The notes under the pieces were generated by a model. The model saw nothing but the letters and a program-made list of their open reading frames with translations, did not search any database and was not told the origin of the DNA. Positions 40,604 to 49,037 of a DNA stretch of 64,000 nt are shown one piece after another. The first letter of the stretch is position 1, and each line of letters begins with the position of its first letter. The position numbers and the translations under genes are program-made. Origin of the DNA: Symbiodinium natans. Taxonomy: Eukaryota; Sar; Dinophyceae; Suessiales; Symbiodiniaceae. Location: contig CAJNDS010002638.1 of NCBI GenBank assembly GCA_905221605.1, positions 124,001 through 188,000 on the forward strand. Direction: 5' to 3'.

Positions 40604-40879
40604 ATGGTGCCTTCTCTCGCTTCGGGCATAGCTGACACCGCTCCACCGGCTAGTCAGTGTCTGCAAGGGTTTTCAGGGACTTCTTGGTACCCCCCTCCCC
40701 CGCCCCTCCCCCACCCTCCCGCACCCCTCCGCCCCCTCCCAGCGCCCCTTCCCCCCACAAAAGGAACTGCAGTAGGGGATCTCCAGGAAGACGCGAAACA
40801 CTATGACAACCCCGCAACCGAAGTAGTTAGGCCTAAACCCCAAACCCCTCAAAGAGGGCTTTTCAGAGAGATGGCTTAA
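40604..40879 (+). CDS. ATG-led Pro-rich frame
   Basis: 91 codons, ATG to TAA: MVPSLASGIADTAPPASQCL, then PPPPPLPHPPAPLRPLPAPL, then a mixed tail with DLQEDAKHYDNPATEVVRPK. Pro-rich linker or wall-type sequence; unknown function. Confidence 0.4.
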   Translation: MVPSLASGIADTAPPASQCLQGFSGTSWYPPPPPLPHPPAPLRPLPAPLPPTKGTAVGDLQEDAKHYDNPATEVVRPKPQTPQRGLFREMA

Positions 40880-40984
40880 CCTAAGCACACACCTGCGGCC
40901 CTCGACCCTGAACCCTAAGCGGATGTTTGGGTTAAGGATGCTTAGGACGTTTAGGATTCTGGGCTTCGGGGTTTAGAGCTTCTA

Positions 40985-41140
40985 ACCCCCAAACCCTAAA
41001 CCCTAAACTACCCTAAACTACCATAAACTAACCTAAACTACCCCCAACTACCCTAAATAACCCTAAACTACCCTAAACTAACCTAAACTACCCTAAACCC
41101 CTAAACCCTAAACCCTAAACCCTAAACCCTAAACCCTAGG
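40985..41140 (-). repeat. CCCTAAACTA variant array then CCCTAAA
   Basis: Units of CCCTAAACTA and ACCTAAACTA (10-mers derived from the heptamer) followed by regular CCCTAAA. It ends about 180 bp before the large transposon. Confidence 0.9.
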
Positions 41141-41167
41141 GATGCTTAGGATGCTTAGGACGTTCAG

Positions 41168-41231
41168 TGCGTCGTCGCTCCAGAGTTGAAACGGGCTCGG
41201 GCTTGCTTGCGGAAGCCTTCGAGGCTCACAG
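41168..41231 (+). CDS. candidate exon upstream of the transposon
   Basis: Between GACGTTCAG and CACAG|GTACTT: RRRSRVETGSGLLAEAFEAH. Confidence 0.4.
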
Positions 41232-41319
41232 GTACTTAGTGCGAAGGGGGGTCAGAGCTCCGCGCCTTACGTTGCGTATATTTATATATATGTATATACA
41301 TATATATATATATATATAT

Positions 41320-41350
41320 GGTACCCCCCCCCCCCGGGACCTACCTTTTT
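41320..41350 (+). repeat. left terminal inverted repeat
   Basis: GGTA, twelve C, then GGGACCTACCTTTTT; matches the right end with two mismatches. Confidence 0.85.
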
Positions 41351-41516
41351 TAAAGCTTGTATTGCTCAGGTTGGTCTCGTGGGGTGGGGGAGAGATAGAA
41401 AAATGTATAATATTAATGAGGCTCCTGGAGGGGGCCATTTCAAATGCCCCTTGGGGGCCGAAATTTTCTAAGTACAAATGGCGCCCCTGTACTTTGTCTC
41501 CCGGGGCCCCCGGGGG

Positions 41517-42052
41517 CCACCTTAAAGTACTTTAAAGTGGCCCTGGATCCAAGATCCAAGATCCAAGATTCCCCAAAAAGTTTTTTTGGAATCTTGGATC
41601 TTGGATCTTGGATCCAGGGCCACTTTAAAGTACTTTAAAGTGGCCCCCTGGGGGCCCAAATCGTCTAAGTACAAACGGTGCCCCTGTACTTTGTCTCTCG
41701 GGGCCCCCGGGGGGCACTTTAAAGTACTTTAAAGTGCCCCCTGGGGGCCCAAATCGTCTAAGTACAAACGGTGTCCCTGTACTTTGTCTCCCGGGGCCCC
41801 CGGGGGCCACTTTAAAGTACTTTAAAGTGGCCCTGGATCCAAGATCCAAGATCCAAGATTCCCCAAAAAGTTTTTTTGGAATCTTGGATCTTGGATCTTG
41901 GATCCAGGGCCACTTTAAAGTACTTTAAAGTGCCCCCTGGGGGCCCAAATCGTCTAAGTACAAATGGTGCCCCTGTACTTTGTCTCTCGGGGCCCCCGGG
42001 GGGCACTTTAAAGTACTTTAAAGTGCCCTCTGGGGGCCCAAATCGTCTAAGT
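41517..42052. repeat. nested palindromic repeats in the transposon's left arm
   Basis: Perfect or near-perfect palindromes: ACTTTAAAGTACTTTAAAGT at five sites, a GATCCAAGATCC stem around CCCCAAAAAGTTTTTTTGG at two sites 290 bp apart, and CCCCCGGGGG/CCCTGGGGG blocks. The linker TCTAAGTACAAA...CCCCTGTACTTTGTCTC recurs four times. Several apparent frames are only these repeats read through. Confidence 0.9.
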
Positions 42053-42065
42053 ACAAAGGCTCTGG

Positions 42066-42410
42066 GCGCTATAATCCGCAACATTTCAGTTGTATAGCAA
42101 CTCTATACCTGTACCCATGTATTCCTACATCCTAAATCATATTAATATAATACAGAACATAGCATCACACATTATGTAGGGGCTCAACACTTCATGGTAT
42201 CACACATTATATGGGAGCAATAATCCTTCACAATTTAGTTATATAGCAACTCGATATCTATAACGGGTACTGGTACAATGGCATGATGCACATTACACAT
42301 ATATATACAGACTCTGATGGCAATAACCTTCATCACTTTACGTATATAGCAAATTCTGCATCTGTACTCAAACATTACTAAATCATATTAAACATATAGT
42401 ACAGCTCATG
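42066..42410 (+). repeat. AT-rich subterminal repeat, three degenerate copies
   Basis: ATAATCCGCAAC...TTGTATAGCAACTC (from 42068), ATAATCCTTCAC...TATATAGCAACTC (from 42219) and ATAACCTTCATC...TATATAGCAAATTC (from 42321). Copies 1 and 3 also share CTAAATCATATTAA. Candidate transposase-binding or promoter region. Confidence 0.7.
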
Positions 42411-42491
42411 GCATTGTTAATTATGCGTCCCAACGCATGAGTAGCCTTGAATGTTCAAATCAACAGCTCGCCCTGCTATCCTTTCGACTTC

Positions 42492-42989
42492 ATGGCGTGT
42501 TTCAACGTCAGTGGTCACGTCACCATCGGCAAGGGGCAAGCTACCATGATCTTAACACCTACGACCTCCGATGATCCCATGACGACGACCCCGTCCAGCG
42601 AGTCCAGCGTAATGGCATCAGTGCAACCTGAGAGCCTCCAATCGCAAATCGAGACCATCCGCTACAACATCTCCAACAATGTCATAGAGGTCCACGACTC
42701 TCGGAAGCCGGTCACTCGCACGGTGCTCTCCACGATGATGTGCAACATACAGCGGCAGTTGAGTCTATCACCTGTCGGACTTGTCGGTCCATGGCCACAG
42801 ATGGCAACAGAAAAATTGGAACAAGTTCTTCGTGTTCCCAAGCGTGCTCGCAGCAAGCACAGCTCCCCGGCACAAGCACTTTGCGATGGACATGTGGATG
42901 ATGGCCCCTCCTCAGAGAACGTGCTTCCCAAAGAGAAAAATGGACGCAAGTCGCTTCTTGTTTCAATAGTCATACTTTTGAATATATGA
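42492..42989 (+). CDS. transposon accessory frame A, unknown function
   Basis: First ATG at 42492 gives 165 residues (the frame is open from 42447 without an ATG). Starts MACFNVSGHVTIGKGQATMI, then Thr/Ser-rich, then QSQIETIRYNISNNVIEVHD and a basic C-terminal third (RVPKRARSKHS). No domain recognised. The frame shift into the coiled-coil frame at about 43000 means the two could be exons of one protein or separate proteins. Codon choice is GC-ending as in the ATPase gene. Confidence 0.5.
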   Translation: MACFNVSGHVTIGKGQATMILTPTTSDDPMTTTPSSESSVMASVQPESLQSQIETIRYNISNNVIEVHDSRKPVTRTVLSTMMCNIQRQLSLSPVGLVGPWPQMATEKLEQVLRVPKRARSKHSSPAQALCDGHVDDGPSSENVLPKEKNGRKSLLVSIVILLNI

Positions 42990-42999
42990 GGGCTGTAGG

Positions 43000-43464
43000 C
43001 TACGTAAGATCAAAAAAACCCTGTCAATATCCCCCAACTACAACCATCATCTCGAAATCGCACCAAACACAACCACACCCAGGAGTCCCGTCTCGAGCTC
43101 ATCTTCAAGTTCTTCCAGTTCGGAGTCGGCAAGCTCGTCGCAGTCTTCTTCTAAGAAGTCAACCAAGCGCCAGAAGAAAACCGAGAAGGTAGCCTCGTCA
43201 CCGTCGTCATCAAAGTCGACAAAGTCAAAGCTTACCCCAGAGATTGCGACGGACATCTTGGATTGCTTCCTGGTGGAACACCCCCAGTTTCTAGAGTTGG
43301 AGGCGAACAAGCAGGACCTTGAAGCAACTGTCGCCACCCTGGAGCAGCAAGTTGAAAAGCACGAGACTCGCATCTTCATCCTGGAGAGCGACATCCAGGA
43401 GTATGAGTACGAGAACGCACAACTTCGTCAGAAACTCGAGGAGCTCCAGAAAAACCTTCCCTAG
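43000..43464 (+). CDS. transposon accessory frame B, Ser/Lys-rich coiled coil
   Basis: Open from about 42982 to TAG at 43462 with no ATG near its left end, so it is probably an exon or lacks its start. Residues run from a Ser-rich tract (SSSSSSSSESASSS) through a Lys-rich stretch (KKSTKRQKKTEK) to a coiled coil: DFLELEANKQDLEATVATLE-like heptads and a DIQEYEYENAQLRQKLEELQ end. It could mediate oligomerisation of the ATPase or transposase; that is inference from composition. Confidence 0.45.
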   Translation, partial: LRKIKKTLSISPNYNHHLEIAPNTTTPRSPVSSSSSSSSSSESASSSQSSSKKSTKRQKKTEKVASSPSSSKSTKSKLTPEIATDILDCFLVEHPQFLELEANKQDLEATVATLEQQVEKHETRIFILESDIQEYEYENAQLRQKLEELQKNLP

Positions 43465-43465
43465 T

Positions 43466-43527
43466 TCCGACATACGTGAAAGTGGTGGAACACCGGGTGC
43501 CAGGACGCATCAAGCCTTTGAGAACGA
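43466..43527 (+). repeat. duplicated 62-bp piece of the transposase gene
   Basis: TCCGACATACGTGAAAGTGG...GAGAACGA, identical to 46981-47042 except for one base. In the transposase it encodes TYVKVVEHRVPGRIKPLRT, just before the third catalytic position. Confidence 0.9.
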
Positions 43528-43568
43528 CGTTTCTTTCCACTAGGTATGCCTGTAGAGAGAGCCAGCTT

Positions 43569-43730
43569 CATGTCGAGTAAAAGGATGGCCGACTTTGCAA
43601 CATAAGCAGTGTCATGTTCCCTCACACATCTGCCCCTAGACGTGTGCCTCATGTTGAGTAAAAGGATGGCCGACTTTGCAACATAAGCAGTGTCATGTTC
43701 CCTCACACATCTGCTCCTAGACGTGTGCTT
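43569..43730 (+). repeat. 81-bp tandem duplication upstream of the ATPase gene
   Basis: Two copies starting CATGTCGAGTAAAAGGATGG and CATGTTGAGTAAAAGGATGG, nearly identical to GACGTGTGC. Likely 5' regulatory or untranslated DNA. Confidence 0.9.
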
Positions 43731-43786
43731 GCAGCCTGCTCTTTGTCTCAACAGAAACCATACGAGCTGATCTGTTCCCCACCCCC

Positions 43787-45718
43787 ATGGCGAACCTCGA
43801 ACGAATGCTAGATGAAGCAATGGCGAAATGTGGTGCGAAAAGTTGCTCTCTGGCCACAACATCCACCCCTGTGTACGAGGTCAAAAGAGACTCTGAATTT
43901 GCCCTCAAGGACTTTGTCAAGCACGCGTGTCGTCCGGTAGACCATGCCAAATCATGCACCCTCGTCCTCGATGCCCACTACAACATCCCTGAGTTAGGCA
44001 TTATCTCAGCACTATGCGAGCGACTCCAAGATCAAGATTACTCTGTTCTTCCTCCTCATCTGCAGCCTGCTGAGGCCATGCCCTCGGGAACCACAGTTTC
44101 GTACATCATCAACAACTCGGAGGACGGGGTTCTCGACATTCTTCGCGTCATGTCCTTTACCGGGAAGGTGCCAACAAAGCAGGCTCGCGCGTACTGCACT
44201 GGCTCTGCTGTAGTGCCCGCCTTTAGACAGGGACCATGGACTTGGGTAAAGGCCGTCCATTACCTCATGGACATGCTTCCGGGGCATCATGTCGTCTGGT
44301 GGCGTCTCTCTCAGGCACAGGGTGGACAAGGCATCCAGAGGTCCTCGTCTTCTCAGCAGCAATGGTGCCCTGAAGATGAGGAACTCTTGGCAGGAGTGGA
44401 GTACATCAACAAAAAGGCTCCTGACCAAGATGATGAGAACCAACAATACGTGTGGATCCTGAGACAAATACGTCCGGACAGTGGCACTCCTATCGCGGGG
44501 TGGCCCAAGTCTGAGGTCAAACTCATGGCCCAAAACAAATCCCGGGCAGCAGGAGGAGCATCTTCATCTCGATTCTTCCCCTTCACAACCATGAGCTTGA
44601 AGCCGTTCATGCACGCGTTTCTGCTGCCCATGGTGTTCCCCTTGATGCTCTCCTACGGCATCATCACTGTGGGTTGGCCGGGCGTGGGCAAGACCCCATT
44701 TCTCATCGTCCTCAGTCTCGCACTCGGTCGCTACCACATCAACAAGAATGGACATGCTCACATTCGTCCTGGTTGGAGACGAGCCAAAGCTATGGACAAC
44801 TTCAGGCACAAGTGTGGCCAGTCACATGAAGGCATAATCTTGGACGACCCCACCATCGAAAAGATCGAGGCGTCCGACTTGAAATCTTGGCTCACTTCGG
44901 AGGAAGACCAAAATTGCACGGGGCGTTACAACGATGTGAAATTGGCCCGGAATGGTCTCAGGGCGTTGGCTTCGAATGATCTTGAGGAATCGGATGAGCC
45001 TCCGCCTGATAGACTGAGCACCTCGATCACTGCTGCTGAGTTCATGAAGCTCACACGCAAGCTCTTTCAGGCATACAAGGAAGCTGATGTTCTGGCCATC
45101 TTGAAACGTTCCATCGTCTTCGTCTTCGGGAAACATGCCGTCTACCTGCGACTCCCTGACCAGGACTTGGGTGCCCCAGTTCATCGCATACTCGTGAGCC
45201 AGCTCCATGCCGACCTCTTCTGCGAAAGGGACAAGGAGTTTTATGCCAAATACAAGATTGGCGTCGAGGAGCTCCCCCCAACCTTTGAGGAGGATGTCAA
45301 ATGCGAACAGGCCCTCATCCTTCATGGTCTGGCTGACCTCGCACACGCAGGACGCCCAAGCACTTACATCAAGAGCATCAACACGAAAATCGCCGACAAG
45401 CTTCAGGACATCAGCCGGGAAACCAACACGACATGGCTACCTTCCTCGCAGTCTTCAGATGAAGATGCTGCTCCAAAGCACACAGGCCCTGTGGTGCCAC
45501 ATGCAGCCCCGCCTCCGGGTACTCCTCGCAGACGCCTTGGAGATTTTGTTTATCCAACTCCGACCCGCCGGGTAAGGATGAAGTCCTGCAATGCTGCAGC
45601 ACAATCGTCGGTTCCCCAGCCTGAGGAAGAGGCAGCACAATCATCAGTTCCGCAGCCTGACAAAGCCACTGACTCCTTCTCCGGAGAGGAGGACGCAGCC
45701 CATACCCTACACTCGTGA
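43787..45718 (+). CDS. transposon-encoded P-loop ATPase (AAA+/SF3-like)
   Basis: 643 residues, ATG to TGA, without introns. Walker A GWPGVGKTP at residues 296-304, preceded by the hydrophobic strand YGIITV; Walker B-like GIILDD at 349-354; a sensor-1-like Asn in ALASND at 393-398. The N-terminal 290 residues have no recognised domain. The C-terminal 100 residues are Ser/Pro/Glu-rich with AAQSSVPQP occurring twice. The P-loop layout recalls SF3 helicases and AAA+ proteins. By analogy with IstB, MuB or TnsC it could select targets or load the transposase, but helicase activity is equally possible. It lies 290 bp upstream of the transposase on the same strand. Opposite-strand frames of up to 174 codons are shadows. 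Confidence 0.75.
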   Translation: MANLERMLDEAMAKCGAKSCSLATTSTPVYEVKRDSEFALKDFVKHACRPVDHAKSCTLVLDAHYNIPELGIISALCERLQDQDYSVLPPHLQPAEAMPSGTTVSYIINNSEDGVLDILRVMSFTGKVPTKQARAYCTGSAVVPAFRQGPWTWVKAVHYLMDMLPGHHVVWWRLSQAQGGQGIQRSSSSQQQWCPEDEELLAGVEYINKKAPDQDDENQQYVWILRQIRPDSGTPIAGWPKSEVKLMAQNKSRAAGGASSSRFFPFTTMSLKPFMHAFLLPMVFPLMLSYGIITVGWPGVGKTPFLIVLSLALGRYHINKNGHAHIRPGWRRAKAMDNFRHKCGQSHEGIILDDPTIEKIEASDLKSWLTSEEDQNCTGRYNDVKLARNGLRALASNDLEESDEPPPDRLSTSITAAEFMKLTRKLFQAYKEADVLAILKRSIVFVFGKHAVYLRLPDQDLGAPVHRILVSQLHADLFCERDKEFYAKYKIGVEELPPTFEEDVKCEQALILHGLADLAHAGRPSTYIKSINTKIADKLQDISRETNTTWLPSSQSSDEDAAPKHTGPVVPHAAPPPGTPRRRLGDFVYPTPTRRVRMKSCNAAAQSSVPQPEEEAAQSSVPQPDKATDSFSGEEDAAHTLHS

Positions 45719-46006
45719 TTTATGACCTCAACAGGATGTACACTCAACATGTGGCCTCGGACCAGTGACCACGGTGTGAACCGCTCCTGCAACGCAGAAA
45801 CATTATCAACTCACAAGCGACTGAAATGTCAAGCGAAAAATGTGCGATGCATGTGTGAGTGCGGTGCTGCTCGCATGTGTGACTGTGATGCTGTTCTGAT
45901 TCTGTAAATCGTGTGCTTTTACACAACATACTTCAAGGCACTGCAATTTGAACCAGTTGCGCTCAAGCACTATATCCTTCGCCCTTCGCACTACTCGCGT
46001 GAGCTC

Positions 46007-47248
46007 ATGGCCCCCAAGGTAGCCAAACGCCCTGGAGCATCCTTCGTAGCCAAGAAGGGCAAGTTGCGTGCCACGCAGAAACGGCCTGCTTCCATCAAGT
46101 CCAAGACTTACAAGGCCATTCCATACGTGAAGGATCCTTCAGCTCTCCCAGGTCGTGGGCTTCGTGGTGATCAGACGAAGTGGTGCCGGAGCTACCCGGA
46201 CATCATCAAGGCCAGCAACAAGTCCCTCATCGACATGCTGGTGAAAGACAAGATCCTACCGAAGTGGCAAGGGAGTCGATGTCCACACTGCCATAAGGGA
46301 ACCCTTTCGGGATTGGTCCGCAAGCCCAACACAAAGGAGGATACGTGGAAACATCGCTGCAACCATAAGGGTTGCCAGCGATACCTGAGTCCGCATCACT
46401 TGCATCCCGTCTTCGTTGACGCTGGTGGTCCGGCTTCCACAGATCTTCAGACGCAGGCTTCTGTGCTACTCCTCAAACTTATTGGTGTTTCGGCAGCATC
46501 CATCCACAAGATAACGCATGTGAACCACAAGGCCATCCAAGACCTCGAGGGCAAGTTAGCCGATGTTCGTAGGCGTTTCGTGGAGGTCAAGCAAAAGGAC
46601 ATCAAGTTGGGCGACTGCCGTTCTTGGCAAGATGTCGAGGGGGACGAGGCCACGTTCACCAAAACAAATGAGAAACACGGAGACCAGACCAAGCCAATCA
46701 GATGGGAGCAATGGTTGGGGCTGGTTCAACGTGGTCGACCGGATACTCTCATCTTGGAGCGCCTCAACCCGCCTAAGACCGTCAAGAGGGCACCCGGTCC
46801 AGGCGCTGTGCGACGTGTAGAGTGGCGACCACTTGCAGAGAAGCATTTAAAGGGTCGTGCCGTGATTTTCCACACGGACTCTGCCAAGAGTTATAAACTC
46901 AAGGTAGACCGCGTTGTACATGATCGGGTTGTTCATGCCAAGAAAAGGGTGCTGGTCAATGGAAAGTATGTTTGGAAGGCTCCGACATACGTGAAAGTGG
47001 TGGAACACCGCGTGCCAGGACGCATCAAGCCTTTGAGAACGAAGGCCGGTACTCAAATCATCGATAGAGCCTGGCGGTTCCTTAAGGAGAGAATCTCCCT
47101 GAACCAGCACACCAGGGCAGGTAGCCTCGTGATGCGCAACAAAATTCGCTCCGCTCAGTATGCATACTGGACGCGGGGCACAGATCTCTGGCTCGAGACT
47201 GGCAAACTCTTCACTTGGGCAATGCGAGAAATCGTGCAGCCCAGGTGA
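46007..47248 (+). CDS. Merlin/IS1595 (ISXO2-like) DDE transposase
   Basis: The frame is open from 45911, but the ATG at 46007 (residue 33 of that frame; 413 residues) starts a basic N terminus typical of such proteins. Residue numbers are from 45911. Zinc ribbon CPHC at 124-127 and CNHKGC at 150-155; helical region; first Asp in VEGDEATF (D245); second Asp in FHTDSAKSY (D323); third acidic position in IIDRAWRFLK (D385), where IS1595/Merlin proteins usually have Glu, Asn or His before a W..LK motif. The fold order, spacing and HTD/W..LK signatures identify the family. An intact frame suggests recent activity. Confidence 0.8.
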   Translation: MAPKVAKRPGASFVAKKGKLRATQKRPASIKSKTYKAIPYVKDPSALPGRGLRGDQTKWCRSYPDIIKASNKSLIDMLVKDKILPKWQGSRCPHCHKGTLSGLVRKPNTKEDTWKHRCNHKGCQRYLSPHHLHPVFVDAGGPASTDLQTQASVLLLKLIGVSAASIHKITHVNHKAIQDLEGKLADVRRRFVEVKQKDIKLGDCRSWQDVEGDEATFTKTNEKHGDQTKPIRWEQWLGLVQRGRPDTLILERLNPPKTVKRAPGPGAVRRVEWRPLAEKHLKGRAVIFHTDSAKSYKLKVDRVVHDRVVHAKKRVLVNGKYVWKAPTYVKVVEHRVPGRIKPLRTKAGTQIIDRAWRFLKERISLNQHTRAGSLVMRNKIRSAQYAYWTRGTDLWLETGKLFTWAMREIVQPR

Positions 47249-47270
47249 GTGAGTGTGCTGGTTTCCGATC

Positions 47271-47457
47271 GCTGCCTTTCCGACTGTCTGACTCAAGCCT
47301 GCTGGGGTACAAGGCAATGCAAAAAGGTTATCTGCTTGTCGTCGTCCCACTCTTCATCCAAATGCTGCCTTTCCAAATGTCTGACTCAAACCTACGGGGG
47401 TAGAGGCCGACACTAAAGGTCATCTGCTTGTCATCGTCCCACTCTCTATCCAAATGC
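47271..47457 (+). repeat. 93-bp direct repeat in the transposon's right arm
   Basis: Two copies starting GCTGCCTTTCC and sharing GTCTGACTCAA, ATCTGCTTGTC and TCGTCCCACTC; a third starts at 47457. Possible internal binding sites. Confidence 0.8.
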
Positions 47458-47501
47458 TGCATCAACTGTCTTGCCACTGCAAAAATTAAGCAACAACACT
47501 C

Positions 47502-47532
47502 AAAAAGGTAGGTCCCGGGAGGGGGGGGTAGC
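47502..47532 (-). repeat. right terminal inverted repeat
   Basis: AAAAAGGTAGGTCCCGGGAG then GGGGGGGTAGC; complement of the left end. Confidence 0.85.
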
Positions 47533-47813
47533 ATATATATACATGTATACACGTAGGTTATTGTAGCATATGAGTGTTTATAATACATGTGTATATATAT
47601 ATATGTATGTACATATATATATATATTATCTATTGATTGCTTTATTTATTTATATTTCTGTATGTCTTTCTATTTATGTACTCAACCCCAAAGTCCCAAG
47701 CTTGAACGCTGAAGGCTACCCATGAGCTGCACCCCAACTCATGAAACCGCCGAAACCCCGAAACCCCAAACCGCAAACCCCTTGCCCGTATCACCTAACG
47801 CCCGGGTTTTCAG

Positions 47814-47884
47814 CAAAGTCTGCGGCCATGGCCTCGCGAGCTGTTCCGAGTGCGTTTGGACCGGGGATCGGAATAATTCCCCAG
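47814..47884 (+). CDS. candidate exon, Cys-containing
   Basis: Between CCGGGTTTTCAG and CCAG|GTCCCT: KVCGHGLASCSECVWTGDRN. A second frame is also open. Confidence 0.4.
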
Positions 47885-48068
47885 GTCCCTAAGTAGAATC
47901 CCTACTCGAAAGCTTCAACCCCCCCCCCCCCCTCCCAACAAAAAAAGAGAACTAAACCTGGTGATCAACTCAAAAATCTGAACACCCTAAACTTTGGTTT
48001 TGGCTGCCGAGGGTCTTGGCTGATTTTTTTTGGAGGTCCCTCTTCCTGGGTTTTCGTGGCCCCGCCAG

Positions 48069-48124
48069 ATCAACGTATTGATCAACCAAAGGCACCGCTC
48101 ACCGCAGAGCTCAGCAACAGACGC
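48069..48124 (+). CDS. candidate exon, unknown protein
   Basis: Acceptor TTCGTGGCCCCGCCAG; INVLINQRHRSPQSSATDA, then a C-strand array. Confidence 0.4.
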
Positions 48125-48208
48125 CCTAAACCCTAAACCCTAAACCCCAAACCCCAAACCCCAAACCCCAAACCCCAAACCCCAAACCCTAAACCCTAAA
48201 CCCTAAAC
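48120..48208 (-). repeat. CCCTAAA/CCCCAAA array
   Basis: A block of seven CCCCAAA variants inside CCCTAAA units. Confidence 0.95.
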
Positions 48209-48232
48209 TCCCCATGTTCCAGTGAAAGGACT

Positions 48233-48298
48233 CTTCAGTAGAAGCACCGGAGACTTGGAGTCCATCCAGGACGGGGGGGGAGCGGCTTGTTTTTTGTT
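48233..48298 (+). CDS. candidate exon between opposed arrays
   Basis: After CCCATGTTCCAG: KGLFSRSTGDLESIQDGGGA. The right boundary is unclear. Confidence 0.4.
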
Positions 48299-48759
48299 GT
48301 TCATTTGGGTTCAAGAGAGGCCGATGGGGTTTAGGGTGTAGGGTGTAGGGGGGTTTAGGGTTTAGGGTTTAGGTAGGGTTTAGGGTTTGGGGTTTGGGGT
48401 TTAGGGTTTAGGGTTTAGGGCGCAGGGTTTAGGGTTTAGGTTTAGGGATTAGGGTTTATAGGGTTTAGGGTTATCTGGATTCAAGAGCGGCCTATAAGGA
48501 GGGTTTAGGTGTTTTTGGGTTTTTTGGGGGGGATAACAGGGGCTTCTAGGGTTTTAGGGTATTGGGGTTCAGGCATCAGGCTCTACTTGGATTCAAAAAG
48601 AGGCCTTTAAAGGTTTAGGGTGCAATAGTTTTGCCAGCTTAATGCCCCTAGCGGGCCCAGGTCTCGATGTATAATCCCAAGCCCCTAAACCCTAAACCCT
48701 AAACCCTAAACCCTAAACCCTATGTTATGAACCTGAAGTAAGTAGTTCTCTCTTCGAAG

Positions 48760-48819
48760 CCGGTCATGCCGCAGCTCGAAAAGGCGGTCGCAGCCCAGTT
48801 CCCAGCGTCGAGCGAGTCA
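48760..48819 (+). CDS. candidate exon between opposed arrays, phase 0
   Basis: Acceptor AGTTCTCTCTTCGAAG, donor TCA|GTTCGG: PVMPQLEKAVAAQFPASSES. Confidence 0.5.
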
Positions 48820-48827
48820 GTTCGGGG

Positions 48828-48947
48828 CTTTTAGGGTTTAGGGTTTAGGGTTTAGGGTTTAGGGTTTAGGGTTTAGGGTTTAGGGTTTAGGGTTTAGGGT
48901 TTAGGGCTTCGGGTTTAGGGTTTAGGGTTTAGGGTCTAGGGTTCAGG
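48828..48947 (+). repeat. telomere-type array, TTTAGGG strand
   Basis: Eleven perfect units, then variants. Confidence 0.95.
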
Positions 48948-49037
48948 GGTTGGGTTTTTAGGTCGCAGCACGCTGCATGTTTTTTTGAGGTCGCTTCCGG
49001 TCAGGTTCACCCCCAAATTTCGACCTATTTTTCTTAG

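Larger units (their letters stand above)
41320..47532. mobile_element. 6.2-kb Merlin/IS1595-like DNA transposon with ATPase gene
   Basis: Bounded by imperfect 31-bp terminal inverted repeats (29 of 31 positions match) sharing CCCGGGACCTACCTTTTT, with ATATATAT on each side as a probable 8-bp target duplication in a (TA)n tract. It holds four + strand frames: a protein of unknown function, a Ser/Lys-rich coiled coil, a P-loop ATPase and a zinc-ribbon DDE transposase. It contains no telomeric repeats, unlike both flanks. Merlin elements are the eukaryotic relatives of bacterial IS1595/IS1016 and make 8-9-bp duplications, which agrees. An ATPase partner is unusual for the group. Confidence 0.8.

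Noticed and set aside
41444-42097. Several 60-90-codon frames on both strands ending LGSWIQGHFKVL or similar
   Set aside because: They are the palindromic repeats of the transposon's left arm read through; the same peptide recurs on both strands.
44012-45346. Minus-strand frames of up to 174 codons inside the ATPase gene
   Set aside because: Shadows of a clearly coding + strand gene with Walker motifs.
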